NCBI RefSeq assembly: GCF_009758015.1
Contig: NZ_WSEL01000003.1
Coordinates: 558,001-622,000, forward strand
DNA length: 64,000 bases
Source: Ramlibacter pinisoli
GTDB taxonomy: Bacteria; Pseudomonadota; Gammaproteobacteria; Burkholderiales; Burkholderiaceae_C
Direction of reading: 5' to 3'
The notes under the pieces were generated by a model. The model saw only the letters and a program-made list of their open reading frames with translations, made no database searches and had not been told where the DNA came from. Position numbers and translations under genes: made by a program. Shown here piece after piece: positions 38,618 to 47,493 of this stretch. Positions within the stretch are counted from its first letter, which is position 1. The number at the start of each line of letters is the position of its first letter.

Positions 38618-39523
38618 GTGGGCATCAGCCAGTACATCAAGGAAATCGGCCGCGGCAAGCAGGGCGCGCGTCCGCTCGACCGCGCCCAGGCGGCCGACCT
38701 GTTCGGCCAGCTGCTCGATGGCACGGTCAGCGACCTCGAGGTCGGCGCGTTCTGCCTGGCCATGCGCATCAAGGGCGAGACGCCGCAGGAGATGGCCGGC
38801 TTCCTGGACGCCACCCACGCCCGCCTGCACCGCGTGCCGGCGGCCGGGCGCGCCGTGGTCGTCCTGCCCAGCTACAACGGGGCGCGCCGGCTGCCGGTGC
38901 TCACGCCCCTGCTCGCGCTGCTGCTGGCCCGCCAGGGCCTGCCGGTGCTGATCCACGGCGCCGCGACCGAGACCAGCCGCATCGCCGTCGCCGACGTGCT
39001 GGAGCCGCTGGGCATCCAGGCGCGCGAGACCGTGGGCCCCATCGCGCCCGGCGAAGCCGCGTACCTGCCCACGCACCTGCTGCACCCCGGGCTGAAGCGA
39101 CTGCTCGACGTACGCCGGGTCGTCGGCCTGCGCAACTCGTCGCACAGCCTGGTCAAGCTGATGAATCCTTGCGACGGGCCCGCCGTGGTGGTGGGCAGCT
39201 ACACCCATCCGGAATACGCCGTGTCGATGGCCGCGGTCTACGAGCTGATGGGCACCACCGCCCTGCTGCTGCGCGGCACCGAGGGCGAGGTGGTGGCCGA
39301 CGCGCGCCGCCTGCCGCAGATGGACGGCTTCGTGCGCGGCCGGCGCGTGCCGCTCGAGGAAGGCCGGCGCGGCACGCTGACCGACCTGCCCGGGTGGCCG
39401 CAGGGCACCGATCCCGCTGCCACCGCCGCGTACATCGGCGACGTGCTCGACGGCCGCCAGCCGGTGCCGGCCTCGCTGCAGCTGCAGGTGGAACATATCT
39501 TGCGACTGGCAGCCCAGGCCTGA
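38618..39523 (+). CDS. ybiB: DNA-binding protein YbiB (anthranilate phosphoribosyltransferase-like family)
   Basis: A 301-aa protein of the TrpD2/YbiB family, which shares the anthranilate phosphoribosyltransferase fold but binds nucleic acid instead. The N-terminal helical domain (IKEIGRGKQGARPLDRAQA) and GLRNSSHSLVKLMNP region are characteristic. The GTG start fits the family and a GACAAT lies just before it. It sits between nasA and cobA; this genomic position recurs in related bacteria but its role in nitrate metabolism is unknown. Confidence 0.85.
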   Translation: MGISQYIKEIGRGKQGARPLDRAQAADLFGQLLDGTVSDLEVGAFCLAMRIKGETPQEMAGFLDATHARLHRVPAAGRAVVVLPSYNGARRLPVLTPLLALLLARQGLPVLIHGAATETSRIAVADVLEPLGIQARETVGPIAPGEAAYLPTHLLHPGLKRLLDVRRVVGLRNSSHSLVKLMNPCDGPAVVVGSYTHPEYAVSMAAVYELMGTTALLLRGTEGEVVADARRLPQMDGFVRGRRVPLEEGRRGTLTDLPGWPQGTDPAATAAYIGDVLDGRQPVPASLQLQVEHILRLAAQA

Positions 39524-39537
39524 CAGGAGACACGACC

Positions 39538-40317
39538 ATGGCGATGACGACGACACAGGGCAAGGTGACGCTGGTGGGTGCCGGTCCCGGCGACCCGGAG
39601 CTGCTGACGCTCAAGGCCATGAAGGCCATCCAGGCCGCCTCCGTGGTGCTCGTCGACGACCTCGTCGGCCCGGAGATCGTCGCGCTGGCCCGGCCGGGCG
39701 CGCGCATCGTCCACGTGGGCAAGCGCGGCGGCTGCAAGAGCACGCCGCAGGCCTTCATCGAACGCCTGATGGTCATGGCCGCGCGCGAGGGCGAGACCGT
39801 GGTGCGCCTGAAGGGCGGCGACCCGTTCATCTTCGGCCGCGGCGGCGAGGAGGTGGAGCACCTGCGCGCCGCCGGTGTCCACGTCGAGGTGGTCAACGGC
39901 ATCACCTCGGGCCTGGCCGCCGTCACCGCGCTGGGCGTGGCACTCACCCACCGCGACCACGCCCAGGGTGTGGTGTTCGTCACCGGCCACGCCCAGCGCG
40001 GCGGCGACGCCCCGGACTGGCGTGCGCTGGCACAGGCCGCGCACCAGGCCCGCCTCACGCTGGTGATCTACATGGGCGTCAGCGGCGCATCCGGCATCCA
40101 GGAGCAGCTGCTCACCGGCCTGCCCGCGAACACGCCGGCGGCCATCGTCCAGCGCGCCACGCTGCCCGGGCAGCGCCACGCCGTCACCACGCTGGGCGAG
40201 CTGGCCGCCACCATCGAGCGCGAGGACCTGGCCAGCCCGTCGGTCATCGTGGTGGGCGACGTCCTGCGCGGCATCGCCGCGGTGGCCGACACCACCAGCC
40301 ACGTCCGCGCGGCCTGA
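39538..40317 (+). CDS. cobA: Uroporphyrinogen-III C-methyltransferase (SUMT)
   Basis: An SAM-dependent methyltransferase (259 aa) making precorrin-2, the precursor of siroheme. Motifs VGAGPGDPELLTLKAMKA, VRLKGGDPFIFGRGGEE and VVNGITSGLAAVTALG are diagnostic. The ATG has an AGGAGA ribosome-binding site. As the last gene of the nirBD-nasA run it supplies siroheme for NirB; the dehydrogenase/chelatase (CysG N-part) is not in this window. Confidence 0.94.
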   Translation: MAMTTTQGKVTLVGAGPGDPELLTLKAMKAIQAASVVLVDDLVGPEIVALARPGARIVHVGKRGGCKSTPQAFIERLMVMAAREGETVVRLKGGDPFIFGRGGEEVEHLRAAGVHVEVVNGITSGLAAVTALGVALTHRDHAQGVVFVTGHAQRGGDAPDWRALAQAAHQARLTLVIYMGVSGASGIQEQLLTGLPANTPAAIVQRATLPGQRHAVTTLGELAATIEREDLASPSVIVVGDVLRGIAAVADTTSHVRAA

Positions 40318-40334
40318 GCCCCGCGCCCGGCGGC

Positions 40335-40340
40335 GACAAT
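40335..40340 (+). promoter_or_regulatory. -10-like GACAAT immediately before the HI0933-family gene
   Basis: GACAAT ends 6 nt before a GTG start codon with no ribosome-binding site between. Suggests a leaderless message starting at the G of the GTG. Confidence 0.4.
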
Positions 40341-40346
40341 CGCCGC

Positions 40347-41576
40347 GTGAGCGACTCTCCTAGCGTCTACGACGCCATCGTCATCGGCGCCGGCGCGGCC
40401 GGCCTGTTCTGCGCCGGCGTCGCCGGCCAGCTGGGCGTCAAGGTCCTGCTGGTCGACCACGCCCCCAAGGTCGGCGAGAAGATCCGCATCTCGGGCGGCG
40501 GCCGCTGCAACTTCACCAACCGCGAGCTCGACCCGCGCGCGCCGCACCGGCACTTCCTGGGTGGCAACCCGCAGTTCTGCCGCTCGGCGCTCTCGCGCTA
40601 CACGGCCGGCGATTTCATCGACCTGGTGCGGCGGCACGGCATCGCCTTCCACGAGAAGCACAAGGGCCAGCTGTTCGGCGACCGCAGCTCGGAGGATTTC
40701 ATCCGCCTGCTGCTGGCCGAGTGCGGCGCCGGCGGGGTCGAGCACTGGCAGCCGTGCCGGGTCGAGGCCGTGCGCCGCGAGGGCGAGCGCTACGCGGTGG
40801 ACACCGACCGCGGCACCGTCCACACCCCGCGCGTGGTGGTGGCCACCGGCGGCCTGTCCATCCCGCAGATCGGCGCCAGCGATTTCGGCCACCGGCTGGC
40901 GCGCCAGTTCGGGCTCGACCTGGTAGAGCCGCGTCCGGCGCTGGTGCCGCTCACCTTCGGCGGCGAGGCCTGGCAGCCGTACGCGCAACTCGCCGGCCTG
41001 GCCTTGCCGGTGCGCATCGCCACCGGCGAGAAGAAGGCGGCGATGGCATTCGACGAGGACCTGCTCTTCACCCACCGCGGCCTGTCGGGTCCCGCGGTGC
41101 TGCAGATCTCCAGCTACTGGACGCCCGGCACGCCGATCCGCGTCGACCTGGCGCCCGGCAGCGACGTCGCGCAGCTGCTCGCGCAGGCCAAGCTGCGCTC
41201 GCGCAAGCTGCTGGCCAACGAACTGGCGGCCATCGTCCCCGCGCGCCTGGCCGACGCCTGGACGCAGCAGGACCCGGGCTGGCAGCGCCCGGTGAACGAG
41301 GCCGCCGACAAGGCGCTGGGCGCGCTGGCGCAGGGCCTGGCGCGCTGGGAGCTGCTGCCCACCGGGACCGAGGGCTATCGCAAGGCCGAGGTCACCGCCG
41401 GCGGCATCGACACGCGCATGCTGTCGCAGCAGACCATGGAGTCGCGCCAGAGCGGCCTGTACTTCATCGGCGAGGTGGTCGACGTCACCGGCTGGCTGGG
41501 GGGCTACAACTTCCAGTGGGCCTGGGCCAGCGGCTGGGCCTGCGGGCAGGCACTGGCGGCGGCCCGCGCCGCCTGA
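40347..41576 (+). CDS. HI0933/YhiN-family FAD-dependent oxidoreductase
   Basis: A flavoprotein of 409 aa. The dinucleotide motif VIGAGAAGLFCAGVAGQLG and signature ISGGGRCNFTNRE define the HI0933/YhiN (BaiN-like) family. The C-terminal GGYNFQWAWASGWACGQA closes the FAD site. The reaction is unknown in most bacteria; some relatives reduce flavins or bile-acid intermediates. It follows cobA by 29 bp with its own putative leaderless promoter, so it need not belong to the nitrate operon. The convergent hybrid kinase ends 1 bp away. Confidence 0.88.
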   Translation: MSDSPSVYDAIVIGAGAAGLFCAGVAGQLGVKVLLVDHAPKVGEKIRISGGGRCNFTNRELDPRAPHRHFLGGNPQFCRSALSRYTAGDFIDLVRRHGIAFHEKHKGQLFGDRSSEDFIRLLLAECGAGGVEHWQPCRVEAVRREGERYAVDTDRGTVHTPRVVVATGGLSIPQIGASDFGHRLARQFGLDLVEPRPALVPLTFGGEAWQPYAQLAGLALPVRIATGEKKAAMAFDEDLLFTHRGLSGPAVLQISSYWTPGTPIRVDLAPGSDVAQLLAQAKLRSRKLLANELAAIVPARLADAWTQQDPGWQRPVNEAADKALGALAQGLARWELLPTGTEGYRKAEVTAGGIDTRMLSQQTMESRQSGLYFIGEVVDVTGWLGGYNFQWAWASGWACGQALAAARAA

Positions 41577-41577
41577 A

Positions 41578-44220
41578 TCACCCCATGTAGCGGGCGATGA
41601 GCTCCGTGAGGCGGTCCATCGGGACCGGCTTGACCAGGTGGTCGTCGAAGCCCGCCTCCAGGGCGCGGGCGCGGTCGCTCTCCTGGCCGTAGCCGGTGAG
41701 CGCGATCAGCCCGATGCCGCTGCCCTCGGGCCGCTGGCGCACCATGCCGGCCAGCTCGTAGCCGTCGATGCCGGGCAGGCCGATGTCCAGCAGCGCGACC
41801 TGGGGCCGGAACGCCGCCAGCGCCGCCAGCGCCGACTGGGCGTCACCGGCGGTGCGGGTCTCGTAGCCGAGCAACTGCAGCAGCTCGGCCAGCGTCTCGG
41901 CGGCATCGACGTTGTCGTCGACCACCAAGATGCGGCCGCTGCCCGGGCCGGTCTCGGCATGGGCCGGCGCATGGGCCGGCGCCGCCGCCGTCTCGGTGAC
42001 CGGCAGCCGCACGGTGAAGGTGGCGCCGCGCCCGACGCCGTCGCTGTGGGCGCGGACGTCGCCGCCGTGCAGGTCGACCAGGCTGCGCACGATGGCCAGC
42101 CCCAGCCCGAGGCCGCCGGTACGCCGGTCCATCGCCTGGCGGCCCTGCACGAACATGTCGAACACGCCCGTCAGCAGCGCCGGGTCGATGCCGCAGCCGG
42201 TGTCCTGCACCTGCACCAGCGCCGTCGGGCCCTCGCGCCGCACGCGCACGGCGACCTGGCCGCCGGTCGGGGTGAACTTGGCCGCATTCACCAGCAGGTT
42301 GCCCAGCACCTGCGCCAGCCGCACGAAGTCGCCCTCCACCGTCACCGGCTCGCGCGGCAGTTCCACATCGACCGGATGCTCGTGCCGCTCGAACAGCGGC
42401 CGGGTCATCTCCAGCGCGTTGGCAGCCACGGCACGCAGGTCGATCGCCTCGCGCTGCAGTTCCACCTTGCCGCGGGTGATGCGCGAGACGTCGAGCAGGT
42501 CGTCGATCAGGCGCGACAGGTGGTTCACCTGGCGGCCGATGACCCGCCTCTCCTCCAGTGCGACCTGCGGCGAGCGGCGCGCCATGAGCTCCAGCGCGGT
42601 GGCAATGGGCGCCAGCGGGTTGCGCAGCTCGTGGCCCAGCATGGCCAGGAATTCGTCCTTGGCGCGGTTGGCGGCCTCCGCCTGGCGCCGGGCCGCCTCG
42701 GCCTCGCCGAACAGGCGGGCGTTGTCCAGTGCCAGCGCCGCCCGCCGGCCGAGCTCGACGAGCAGGGCCCGGTCCTCCTCGTCGAACTGGCGTTTGGATT
42801 CCGCCTGCATCACGGCCATGGCGCCGATGGTGCGGCCGTGCGCCACCAGCGGGAGGACGAACTGCGCCCCCATGCCGAAGACGGCGGCGTAGCGCACCAG
42901 CGCGGGGTCCGGGTTGGCCGGTGGCCGGGAGAAGTGGCCGTGGAACGGCGCTCCGGTGCGGATCACCCAGGCCATGGTGCCCGGCGTGTCGGGGCGGGTC
43001 TGGAAGCTGCGGGCGATCTCCAGCGCCTGCGCGGCGCGCTGCGGGTCGCTGTGGAAGGCCAGCTTGCGCTGCAGCACGCCGGCGTCGTCGAGCAGGTCGA
43101 TGCGGCACCAGTCGGCGATGCTGGGCACCACGGTGCGGGCCACGGCGAGCAGCGCCTGCTCCGGCTCGAGCGACACCGCCATGCGCTCGCCGGCCGAGGC
43201 CAGCAGCTCCATGCGGCGCCGCGACGCCTCGGCCTGGCCGCGGGCCCGCCGTTCGGCCGCCAGCAGCTCGACGCGTTCGGTGACGTCGGTGGTGGCGCCC
43301 ACCATGCGCAGGGGGCGGCCGTCGGCACTGCGCACGACGTGGCCACGGGTGGCGATCCAGCGCTGGCGACCGGCGCGCGGGCGGGTGCGGAATTCGACGT
43401 CGAAGGCCGGGCCGCCCCGCAGGGCGTCCTGCAGGGCGCCCTGCACGCCCGCCAGGTCATCGGGGTGCACCAGCTCGCTCCAGGCCTCGATGCCCGAGCC
43501 TTCGAAGCGGCGCGGCAGGTCGTACAGGGCGTGCATGTGCTCGGACCAGGTCGTGCGGTCGGCCGCGATGTCCCAGTCCCAGGTGCCCACCTGGCCGGCA
43601 CCGACCGCCGTGCGCAGGCGCTCCTCGCTCAGGCGCAGCGCGGTCTCGGTGCGCAGGTGCTGCTCGAGCAGCCGCGCGTTGGCGACCAGCGGGGCCGCCA
43701 TCTCGACCAGTTCGGCGGCCAGGGCCAGGTCGGCCTCGGTGTGGCGGCGCTCCGAGTCGCCCATGAACAGGGACAGGGCACCCAGCACCTCGCCCTGCCA
43801 CCGCATCGGCACGGTGAGCATCGAGCGCGCACCCAGCTCGCGCAGCAGCTGCAGCTGGCCCTGGTCGGCGCGGGCGACGGTGCGATACCAGGCCTCGTCG
43901 ATCTGGGGGTGCAGGGCCGCCCTGCCGCTGCACAGGGCGCAGAGCAGGAGCTCCGGATTCTCCTGGCGGGACCACCGGCTGGCCGCCAGCAGGCGCTCGA
44001 TCTCGGGCGACTGGTGGGCCGCGGCGGTGCGCCGGACCGTCCCCTCGGCCAGGACGTCGAAGTAGCCGAAATCGCCCAGGCCCGGCAGGCAGGCTGCGAC
44101 GGTGCGCCTCAGCACGTCGTCGAAGCCGGTGCCGGCGGCCACCAGGCGCGCCGCATCGGTGAGCAGCTCGCGCGGATTGCGGGTGATGGAGGGCCGGAAG
44201 GTGGTGGTTGCGGGTGCCAC
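41578..44220 (-). CDS. Hybrid sensor histidine kinase/response regulator (GAF-PAS-GAF-HisKA-HATPase-REC)
   Basis: An 880-aa soluble hybrid kinase. A GAF domain (about 20-180), a PAS fold with PAC segment (about 195-315; WDWDIAADRTTW), and a second GAF (about 340-500) precede the HisKA with His530 in MLGHELRNPLAP. An HATPase_c follows with GLGLGLAIVRSLVDLHGG, then a C-terminal receiver with Asp812 in VALLDIGLPGIDG and Lys in LVKPVP. No membrane segments, so it senses a cytoplasmic cue. The GTG at 44220 lacks a ribosome-binding site but has GAAAAT 6 nt upstream. No partner regulator is adjacent. Confidence 0.9.
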   Translation of the reverse strand: MAPATTTFRPSITRNPRELLTDAARLVAAGTGFDDVLRRTVAACLPGLGDFGYFDVLAEGTVRRTAAAHQSPEIERLLAASRWSRQENPELLLCALCSGRAALHPQIDEAWYRTVARADQGQLQLLRELGARSMLTVPMRWQGEVLGALSLFMGDSERRHTEADLALAAELVEMAAPLVANARLLEQHLRTETALRLSEERLRTAVGAGQVGTWDWDIAADRTTWSEHMHALYDLPRRFEGSGIEAWSELVHPDDLAGVQGALQDALRGGPAFDVEFRTRPRAGRQRWIATRGHVVRSADGRPLRMVGATTDVTERVELLAAERRARGQAEASRRRMELLASAGERMAVSLEPEQALLAVARTVVPSIADWCRIDLLDDAGVLQRKLAFHSDPQRAAQALEIARSFQTRPDTPGTMAWVIRTGAPFHGHFSRPPANPDPALVRYAAVFGMGAQFVLPLVAHGRTIGAMAVMQAESKRQFDEEDRALLVELGRRAALALDNARLFGEAEAARRQAEAANRAKDEFLAMLGHELRNPLAPIATALELMARRSPQVALEERRVIGRQVNHLSRLIDDLLDVSRITRGKVELQREAIDLRAVAANALEMTRPLFERHEHPVDVELPREPVTVEGDFVRLAQVLGNLLVNAAKFTPTGGQVAVRVRREGPTALVQVQDTGCGIDPALLTGVFDMFVQGRQAMDRRTGGLGLGLAIVRSLVDLHGGDVRAHSDGVGRGATFTVRLPVTETAAAPAHAPAHAETGPGSGRILVVDDNVDAAETLAELLQLLGYETRTAGDAQSALAALAAFRPQVALLDIGLPGIDGYELAGMVRQRPEGSGIGLIALTGYGQESDRARALEAGFDDHLVKPVPMDRLTELIARYMG

Positions 44221-44273
44221 CGCGCAATTTTCGGCGGAAAGCGCGGCCGCGTCGCCCCCATGGAACCCGCCGC

Positions 44274-44302
44274 TTGGCCGCGCCTTCGGTCAGGGCTATA
44301 AT
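44274..44302 (+). promoter_or_regulatory. Sigma-70 promoter of rpsU
   Basis: TTGGCC (44274-44279) and a perfect TATAAT (44297-44302) are separated by 17 bp, giving a strong housekeeping promoter for rpsU with a leader of about 95 nt. Confidence 0.85.
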
Positions 44303-44406
44303 CCGCGGCTTTGCCGGCATCCCCCGACGGCCTGATCCGTTGTAAGTCGGGGACCCCCAGCTGCGAGCCCGATCTTCTCGCGGCACCACCAAGATCCATG
44401 TGATTC

Positions 44407-44619
44407 ATGACCACCATTCGTGTTAAGGAAAACGAGCCGTTCGACGTGGCACTGCGCCGCTTCAAGCGCACCATCGAGAAGCTGGGCCTGCTGACGGAAC
44501 TGCGCGCCCGCGAGTTCTACGAGAAGCCCACGGCCGAGCGCAAGCGCAAGAAGGCCGCTGCGGTCAAGCGCCACTACAAGCGCGTGCGCAGCATGCAGCT
44601 GCCCAAGAAGCTCTACTGA
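44407..44619 (+). CDS. rpsU: 30S ribosomal protein S21
   Basis: A small basic ribosomal protein of 70 aa, the standard length. The sequence [20 protein letters not shown] and the basic [16 protein letters not shown] region are diagnostic of S21. A strong sigma-70 promoter lies upstream and a terminator follows. The next gene is a yqeY homologue, a conserved pairing in proteobacteria. Confidence 0.97.
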
Positions 44620-44648
44620 CCGACGCCGCCTTCGGGCGGTCGCCAGCC

Positions 44649-44688
44649 AGCCTGCCCCGGGGACGCTCGCGGCGGGCTTTTTCTTTTT
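44649..44688 (+). terminator. Intrinsic terminator after rpsU
   Basis: AGCCTGCC pairs with GGCGGGCT (one wobble) around a 14-nt loop, followed by two T-runs. Partial read-through would feed yqeY, whose ribosome-binding site lies directly after the T-runs. Confidence 0.8.
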
Positions 44689-44702
44689 GCCGGAGGAACG
44701 AG

Positions 44703-45149
44703 ATGGCCCTGAAGGAACGAATCAACGAGGACATGAAGGCCGCCATGCGCGCGCGCGAGACCGAGCGCCTGGGCACCATCCGCCTGCTGACCGCCGCGAT
44801 GAAGCAGAAGGAAGTCGACGAGCGCGTCGACCTCGACGACGCGGCGATCGTCGGCATCGTCGACAAGCTCATCAAGCAGCGCAAGGACAGCATCGAGGCC
44901 TTCCAGAAGGCCGGCCGCCAGGAGCTGGCCGACAAGGAAGCCGCCGAGATCACCGTGCTGCAGGCCTACCTGCCGGCCCGCCTGTCGGCCGACGAGATCG
45001 CCACCGAAGTCCGCGCCATCGTCGCCGAGCTGGGCGCCACGGGCCCCGGCGACATGGGCAAGGTCATGGGCGCCGCCAAGCAGCGCCTGGCGGGCAAGGC
45101 CGAGATGGGCCAGGTGTCGGCTGCGGTGAAGGCTGCGCTGGCGGGGTAA
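44703..45149 (+). CDS. GatB/YqeY domain-containing protein
   Basis: A 148-aa protein of the YqeY family, which resembles the tRNA-binding C-terminal domain of the amidotransferase subunit GatB. Features are LKERINEDMKAAMRARE, IEAFQKAGRQEL and the GPGDMGKVMGAAKQRL motif. A good GGAGG ribosome-binding site precedes the ATG. Its exact role is not established; the link to S21 suggests translation. Confidence 0.92.
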   Translation: MALKERINEDMKAAMRARETERLGTIRLLTAAMKQKEVDERVDLDDAAIVGIVDKLIKQRKDSIEAFQKAGRQELADKEAAEITVLQAYLPARLSADEIATEVRAIVAELGATGPGDMGKVMGAAKQRLAGKAEMGQVSAAVKAALAG

Positions 45150-45165
45150 GGACACACCACAACGC

Positions 45166-45262
45166 CGTCATGCCGGGCTCGACCGGCATCCATCTCCGGA
45201 CGCTGGTGCGCACCCGGACCACGTTCGGGAGATGGATTGCGGGTCAAGCCCGCAATGACGGG
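45166..45262. repeat. BIME/REP-like palindromic repeat, copy 1
   Basis: Two small hairpins face each other: a left arm CGTCATGCCGGG-CTCGA-CCGGCAT and a right arm ATTGCGGG-TCAAG-CCCGCAAT-GACG, with inner inverted CATCTCC/GGAGATG flanking a variable spacer of about 40 bp. It occupies most of the 291-bp gap between the yqeY homologue and pmbA. The same design recurs at 49.36-49.65 and 62.47-62.80 kb. The rest of the gap (45263-45440) shows nothing I can assign. Confidence 0.85.
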
Positions 45263-45440
45263 GATGTGGTGAAGACGCGGAGCGCCGGCGCCCCTCGACA
45301 ACCTTCAGGCTGTTCTTTCGCGCCCTTCGCGCAACCTTTGCGTCCTGCGCGGACGGAAGTCCGCTCCCTCCTTCTCCGCCTTGGTGACCGTGGATCCCGG
45401 CATTCGCCGGGATGGCCGGCGCTCGCGCGGCTTCGCCGCG

Positions 45441-46817
45441 CTACGAGCCGGCCACCTTCATCCGGTTGACCAGGATCGAGCCCACGGTCTTGGCGCCGTA
45501 GTTGTAGGTGTCGGCGCCCACGGCGTCGATGCCCAGGAACATGTCCTTCATGTTGCCGGCGATGGTGATCTCCTGCACCGGGTAGGCGATCTCGCCGTTC
45601 TCGACCCAGAAACCGCTGGCGCCGCGCGAGTAGTCGCCGGTCACGTAGTTCACGCCCTGCCCCATCAGCTCGATCACGAACAGGCCGGTGCCCAGCTTGC
45701 GCAGCATGGCCACCAGGTCGTCGCCGGGCTGGGTGAGGCGCGAGGTGAGGGTCAGGTTGTGCGAACCGCCGGCGTTGCCGGTGGTCTTCATGCCCAGCTT
45801 GCGGGCCGAATAGCTCGACAGGAAGTATCCCTCCACCCGGCCGGCGTCCACCACCTTGCGGCCGCTGGTGCGCACGCCCTCCTCGTCGAACGGGGCGCTG
45901 CCTTTGCCGCGCTGCAGGTGCGGGTCCTCCAGCACGTCGATGTGGTCCGGGAAGATGGTCTTGCCCAGGGAATCGACCAGGAAGCTGCTGCGCCGGTACA
46001 GCGAGCCCCCGCTGGTGGCCTGCACGAAGGCGCCCAGCAGGCCGGCGGCCAGCGGCGACTCGAACAGCACCGGGCACTCGCGGGTGGCGATCTTGCGCGA
46101 CTTCAGTCGCGACAGCGCGCGTTCGGCGGCATAGCGGCCCACGTCCTCGGGCCGGGCCAGCTCGCCGGCGGCGCGCATCGAGGAGTACCAGGCGTCGCGC
46201 TGCATGCCGCCGCCCTTGCCGGCAATGGGCGCGACCGAGATCGAATGGCGCGAGCTGGCATAGCCGCCGCGGAACCCGCGCGTGTGCGAGCTGAAGAAAT
46301 GGCTCTGCTGCGCCGACACGCCGGCGCCTTCGCTGTTGGTGATGCGCTTGTCGGTAGCGAACGCTGCCGCCTCGCAGGCGAGCGCGATCTCGGTGGCCTT
46401 TTCGCTGTCGATGGTCCAGGGGTGGAACAGGTCGAGGTCGGGCTGCTCGCTCGCGCCGGCGATGTCCTGTGCATCGGGCAGGCCGGCCACCGGGTCCTCG
46501 GCCGTGAAGCGCGCGATGTCGTAGGCGGCCTGCACGGTCTGCTCGATGGCGGCCTCGGAGAAGTCGGACGTGCTGGCGTTGCCGCGGCGCTGGCCGATGT
46601 AGACGGTGACGCCCAGCGACTTGTCGCGGTTGCGCTCGACGTTCTCCAGCTCGCCCTTGCGTACCGACACCGACAGGCCGCAGCCTTCCGAGGCCTCGGC
46701 TCCGGCATCCGTCGCGCCGAGCTTCTTCGCATGGGCCAAGGCCTTGTCGACGAGTTGCTCGAAGGTGGCGCGGTCGTAGGAGAAGCCGGTGGCGGGGCGG
46801 TGGGAGGGTTGGTTCAT
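45441..46817 (-). CDS. pmbA: Metalloprotease PmbA/TldE
   Basis: The TldE subunit (458 aa) of the TldD/TldE protease complex, which in E. coli matures microcin B17 and degrades CcdA. Recognisable segments are GCGLSVSVRKGELENVERNRDKSLGV and the C-terminal GNMKDMFLGIDAVGADTYNYGAKTVGSI. TldE itself lacks the zinc HExxxH site of TldD. The start MNQPSHRPATG at 46817 fits the family. Divergent from darP with a shared promoter region. No tldD is in this window. Confidence 0.94.
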   Translation of the reverse strand: MNQPSHRPATGFSYDRATFEQLVDKALAHAKKLGATDAGAEASEGCGLSVSVRKGELENVERNRDKSLGVTVYIGQRRGNASTSDFSEAAIEQTVQAAYDIARFTAEDPVAGLPDAQDIAGASEQPDLDLFHPWTIDSEKATEIALACEAAAFATDKRITNSEGAGVSAQQSHFFSSHTRGFRGGYASSRHSISVAPIAGKGGGMQRDAWYSSMRAAGELARPEDVGRYAAERALSRLKSRKIATRECPVLFESPLAAGLLGAFVQATSGGSLYRRSSFLVDSLGKTIFPDHIDVLEDPHLQRGKGSAPFDEEGVRTSGRKVVDAGRVEGYFLSSYSARKLGMKTTGNAGGSHNLTLTSRLTQPGDDLVAMLRKLGTGLFVIELMGQGVNYVTGDYSRGASGFWVENGEIAYPVQEITIAGNMKDMFLGIDAVGADTYNYGAKTVGSILVNRMKVAGS

Positions 46818-46826
46818 GGCGGGGGC

Positions 46827-46833
46827 TATGATA
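46827..46833. promoter_or_regulatory. Symmetric -10 box TATGATA shared by pmbA and darP
   Basis: TATGATA reads as TATGAT towards darP and as TATCAT towards pmbA, so one 7-bp element could serve as -10 for both divergent genes. It is 10 bp from the pmbA ATG and 46 bp from the darP ATG. No clear -35 elements were seen on either side. Confidence 0.5.
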
Positions 46834-46878
46834 CTTGCGGCCGCTCGCACAGCCGGGCAGCGCCACCCCCTCCCCACC

Positions 46879-47493
46879 ATGTCACGCAAACCGAAAAAGG
46901 GCTATTTCGTGCGCGGGCAGTTCGTCGCCGAAGGCAGCGAACTCGACCTGCAGCTGAAGGCCGAACAGAAGCATTTCCAGGAGAGCAGCAAGACCGAGCT
47001 CAAGCGGGAGAGCACCGAGCTGCAGAAGCTCGGTGAAGACCTGCTCACGCTGCGTGCGGGCCTGCGCGAGGGCCTGCAGCTGTCCGAGAAACTGGTCGAT
47101 GCGCTCGACGAAGCCAACCGCATCACCAACTTCGAGGGCCGGCGCCGCCAGATGCAGTTCGTCGGCAAGCTCATGCGGCAACTCGACGAGGAGCAGCTCG
47201 CTGCCGTGCGCGCCGCACTCGAGGAGCAGCGCAAGGGATCCGCGAGCGAGAGCCTGGCCCTGCACGAGGCCGAGCGCTGGCGCGACGACCTGATCGCGCG
47301 CGACGAGGCGCTGCAGGAATGGCTCGACCGGCATCCCGGCACCGACAGCCAGCAGCTGCGCGCCCTGATCCGCCAGGCGCGCAAGGACCGCCAGCCCAGC
47401 CAGGACGAGGTCTCGCGCGGCGAGGTGCCCCGGCACGGGCGGGCCTACCGCGAGATCTTCCAGTTCGTGAGGGAGCAACTGCAGCATGACTGA
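46879..47493 (+). CDS. darP: Ribosome-associated protein DarP (YjgA)
   Basis: A 204-aa, highly charged helical protein of the YjgA family that assists late assembly of the 50S subunit. The start MSRKPKKGYFVRGQFVAEGSE and the C-terminal YREIFQFVREQL match the family. It is divergent from pmbA, a conserved pair in proteobacteria, and overlaps mog by 8 bp. Confidence 0.94.
   Translation: MSRKPKKGYFVRGQFVAEGSELDLQLKAEQKHFQESSKTELKRESTELQKLGEDLLTLRAGLREGLQLSEKLVDALDEANRITNFEGRRRQMQFVGKLMRQLDEEQLAAVRAALEEQRKGSASESLALHEAERWRDDLIARDEALQEWLDRHPGTDSQQLRALIRQARKDRQPSQDEVSRGEVPRHGRAYREIFQFVREQLQHD

Noticed and set aside
45166..45262. CRISPR-like or IS-end interpretation of the palindromic repeats
   Set aside because: Spacing is irregular, arms are hairpins with variable spacers, no cas or transposase genes and no target-site duplications were seen.
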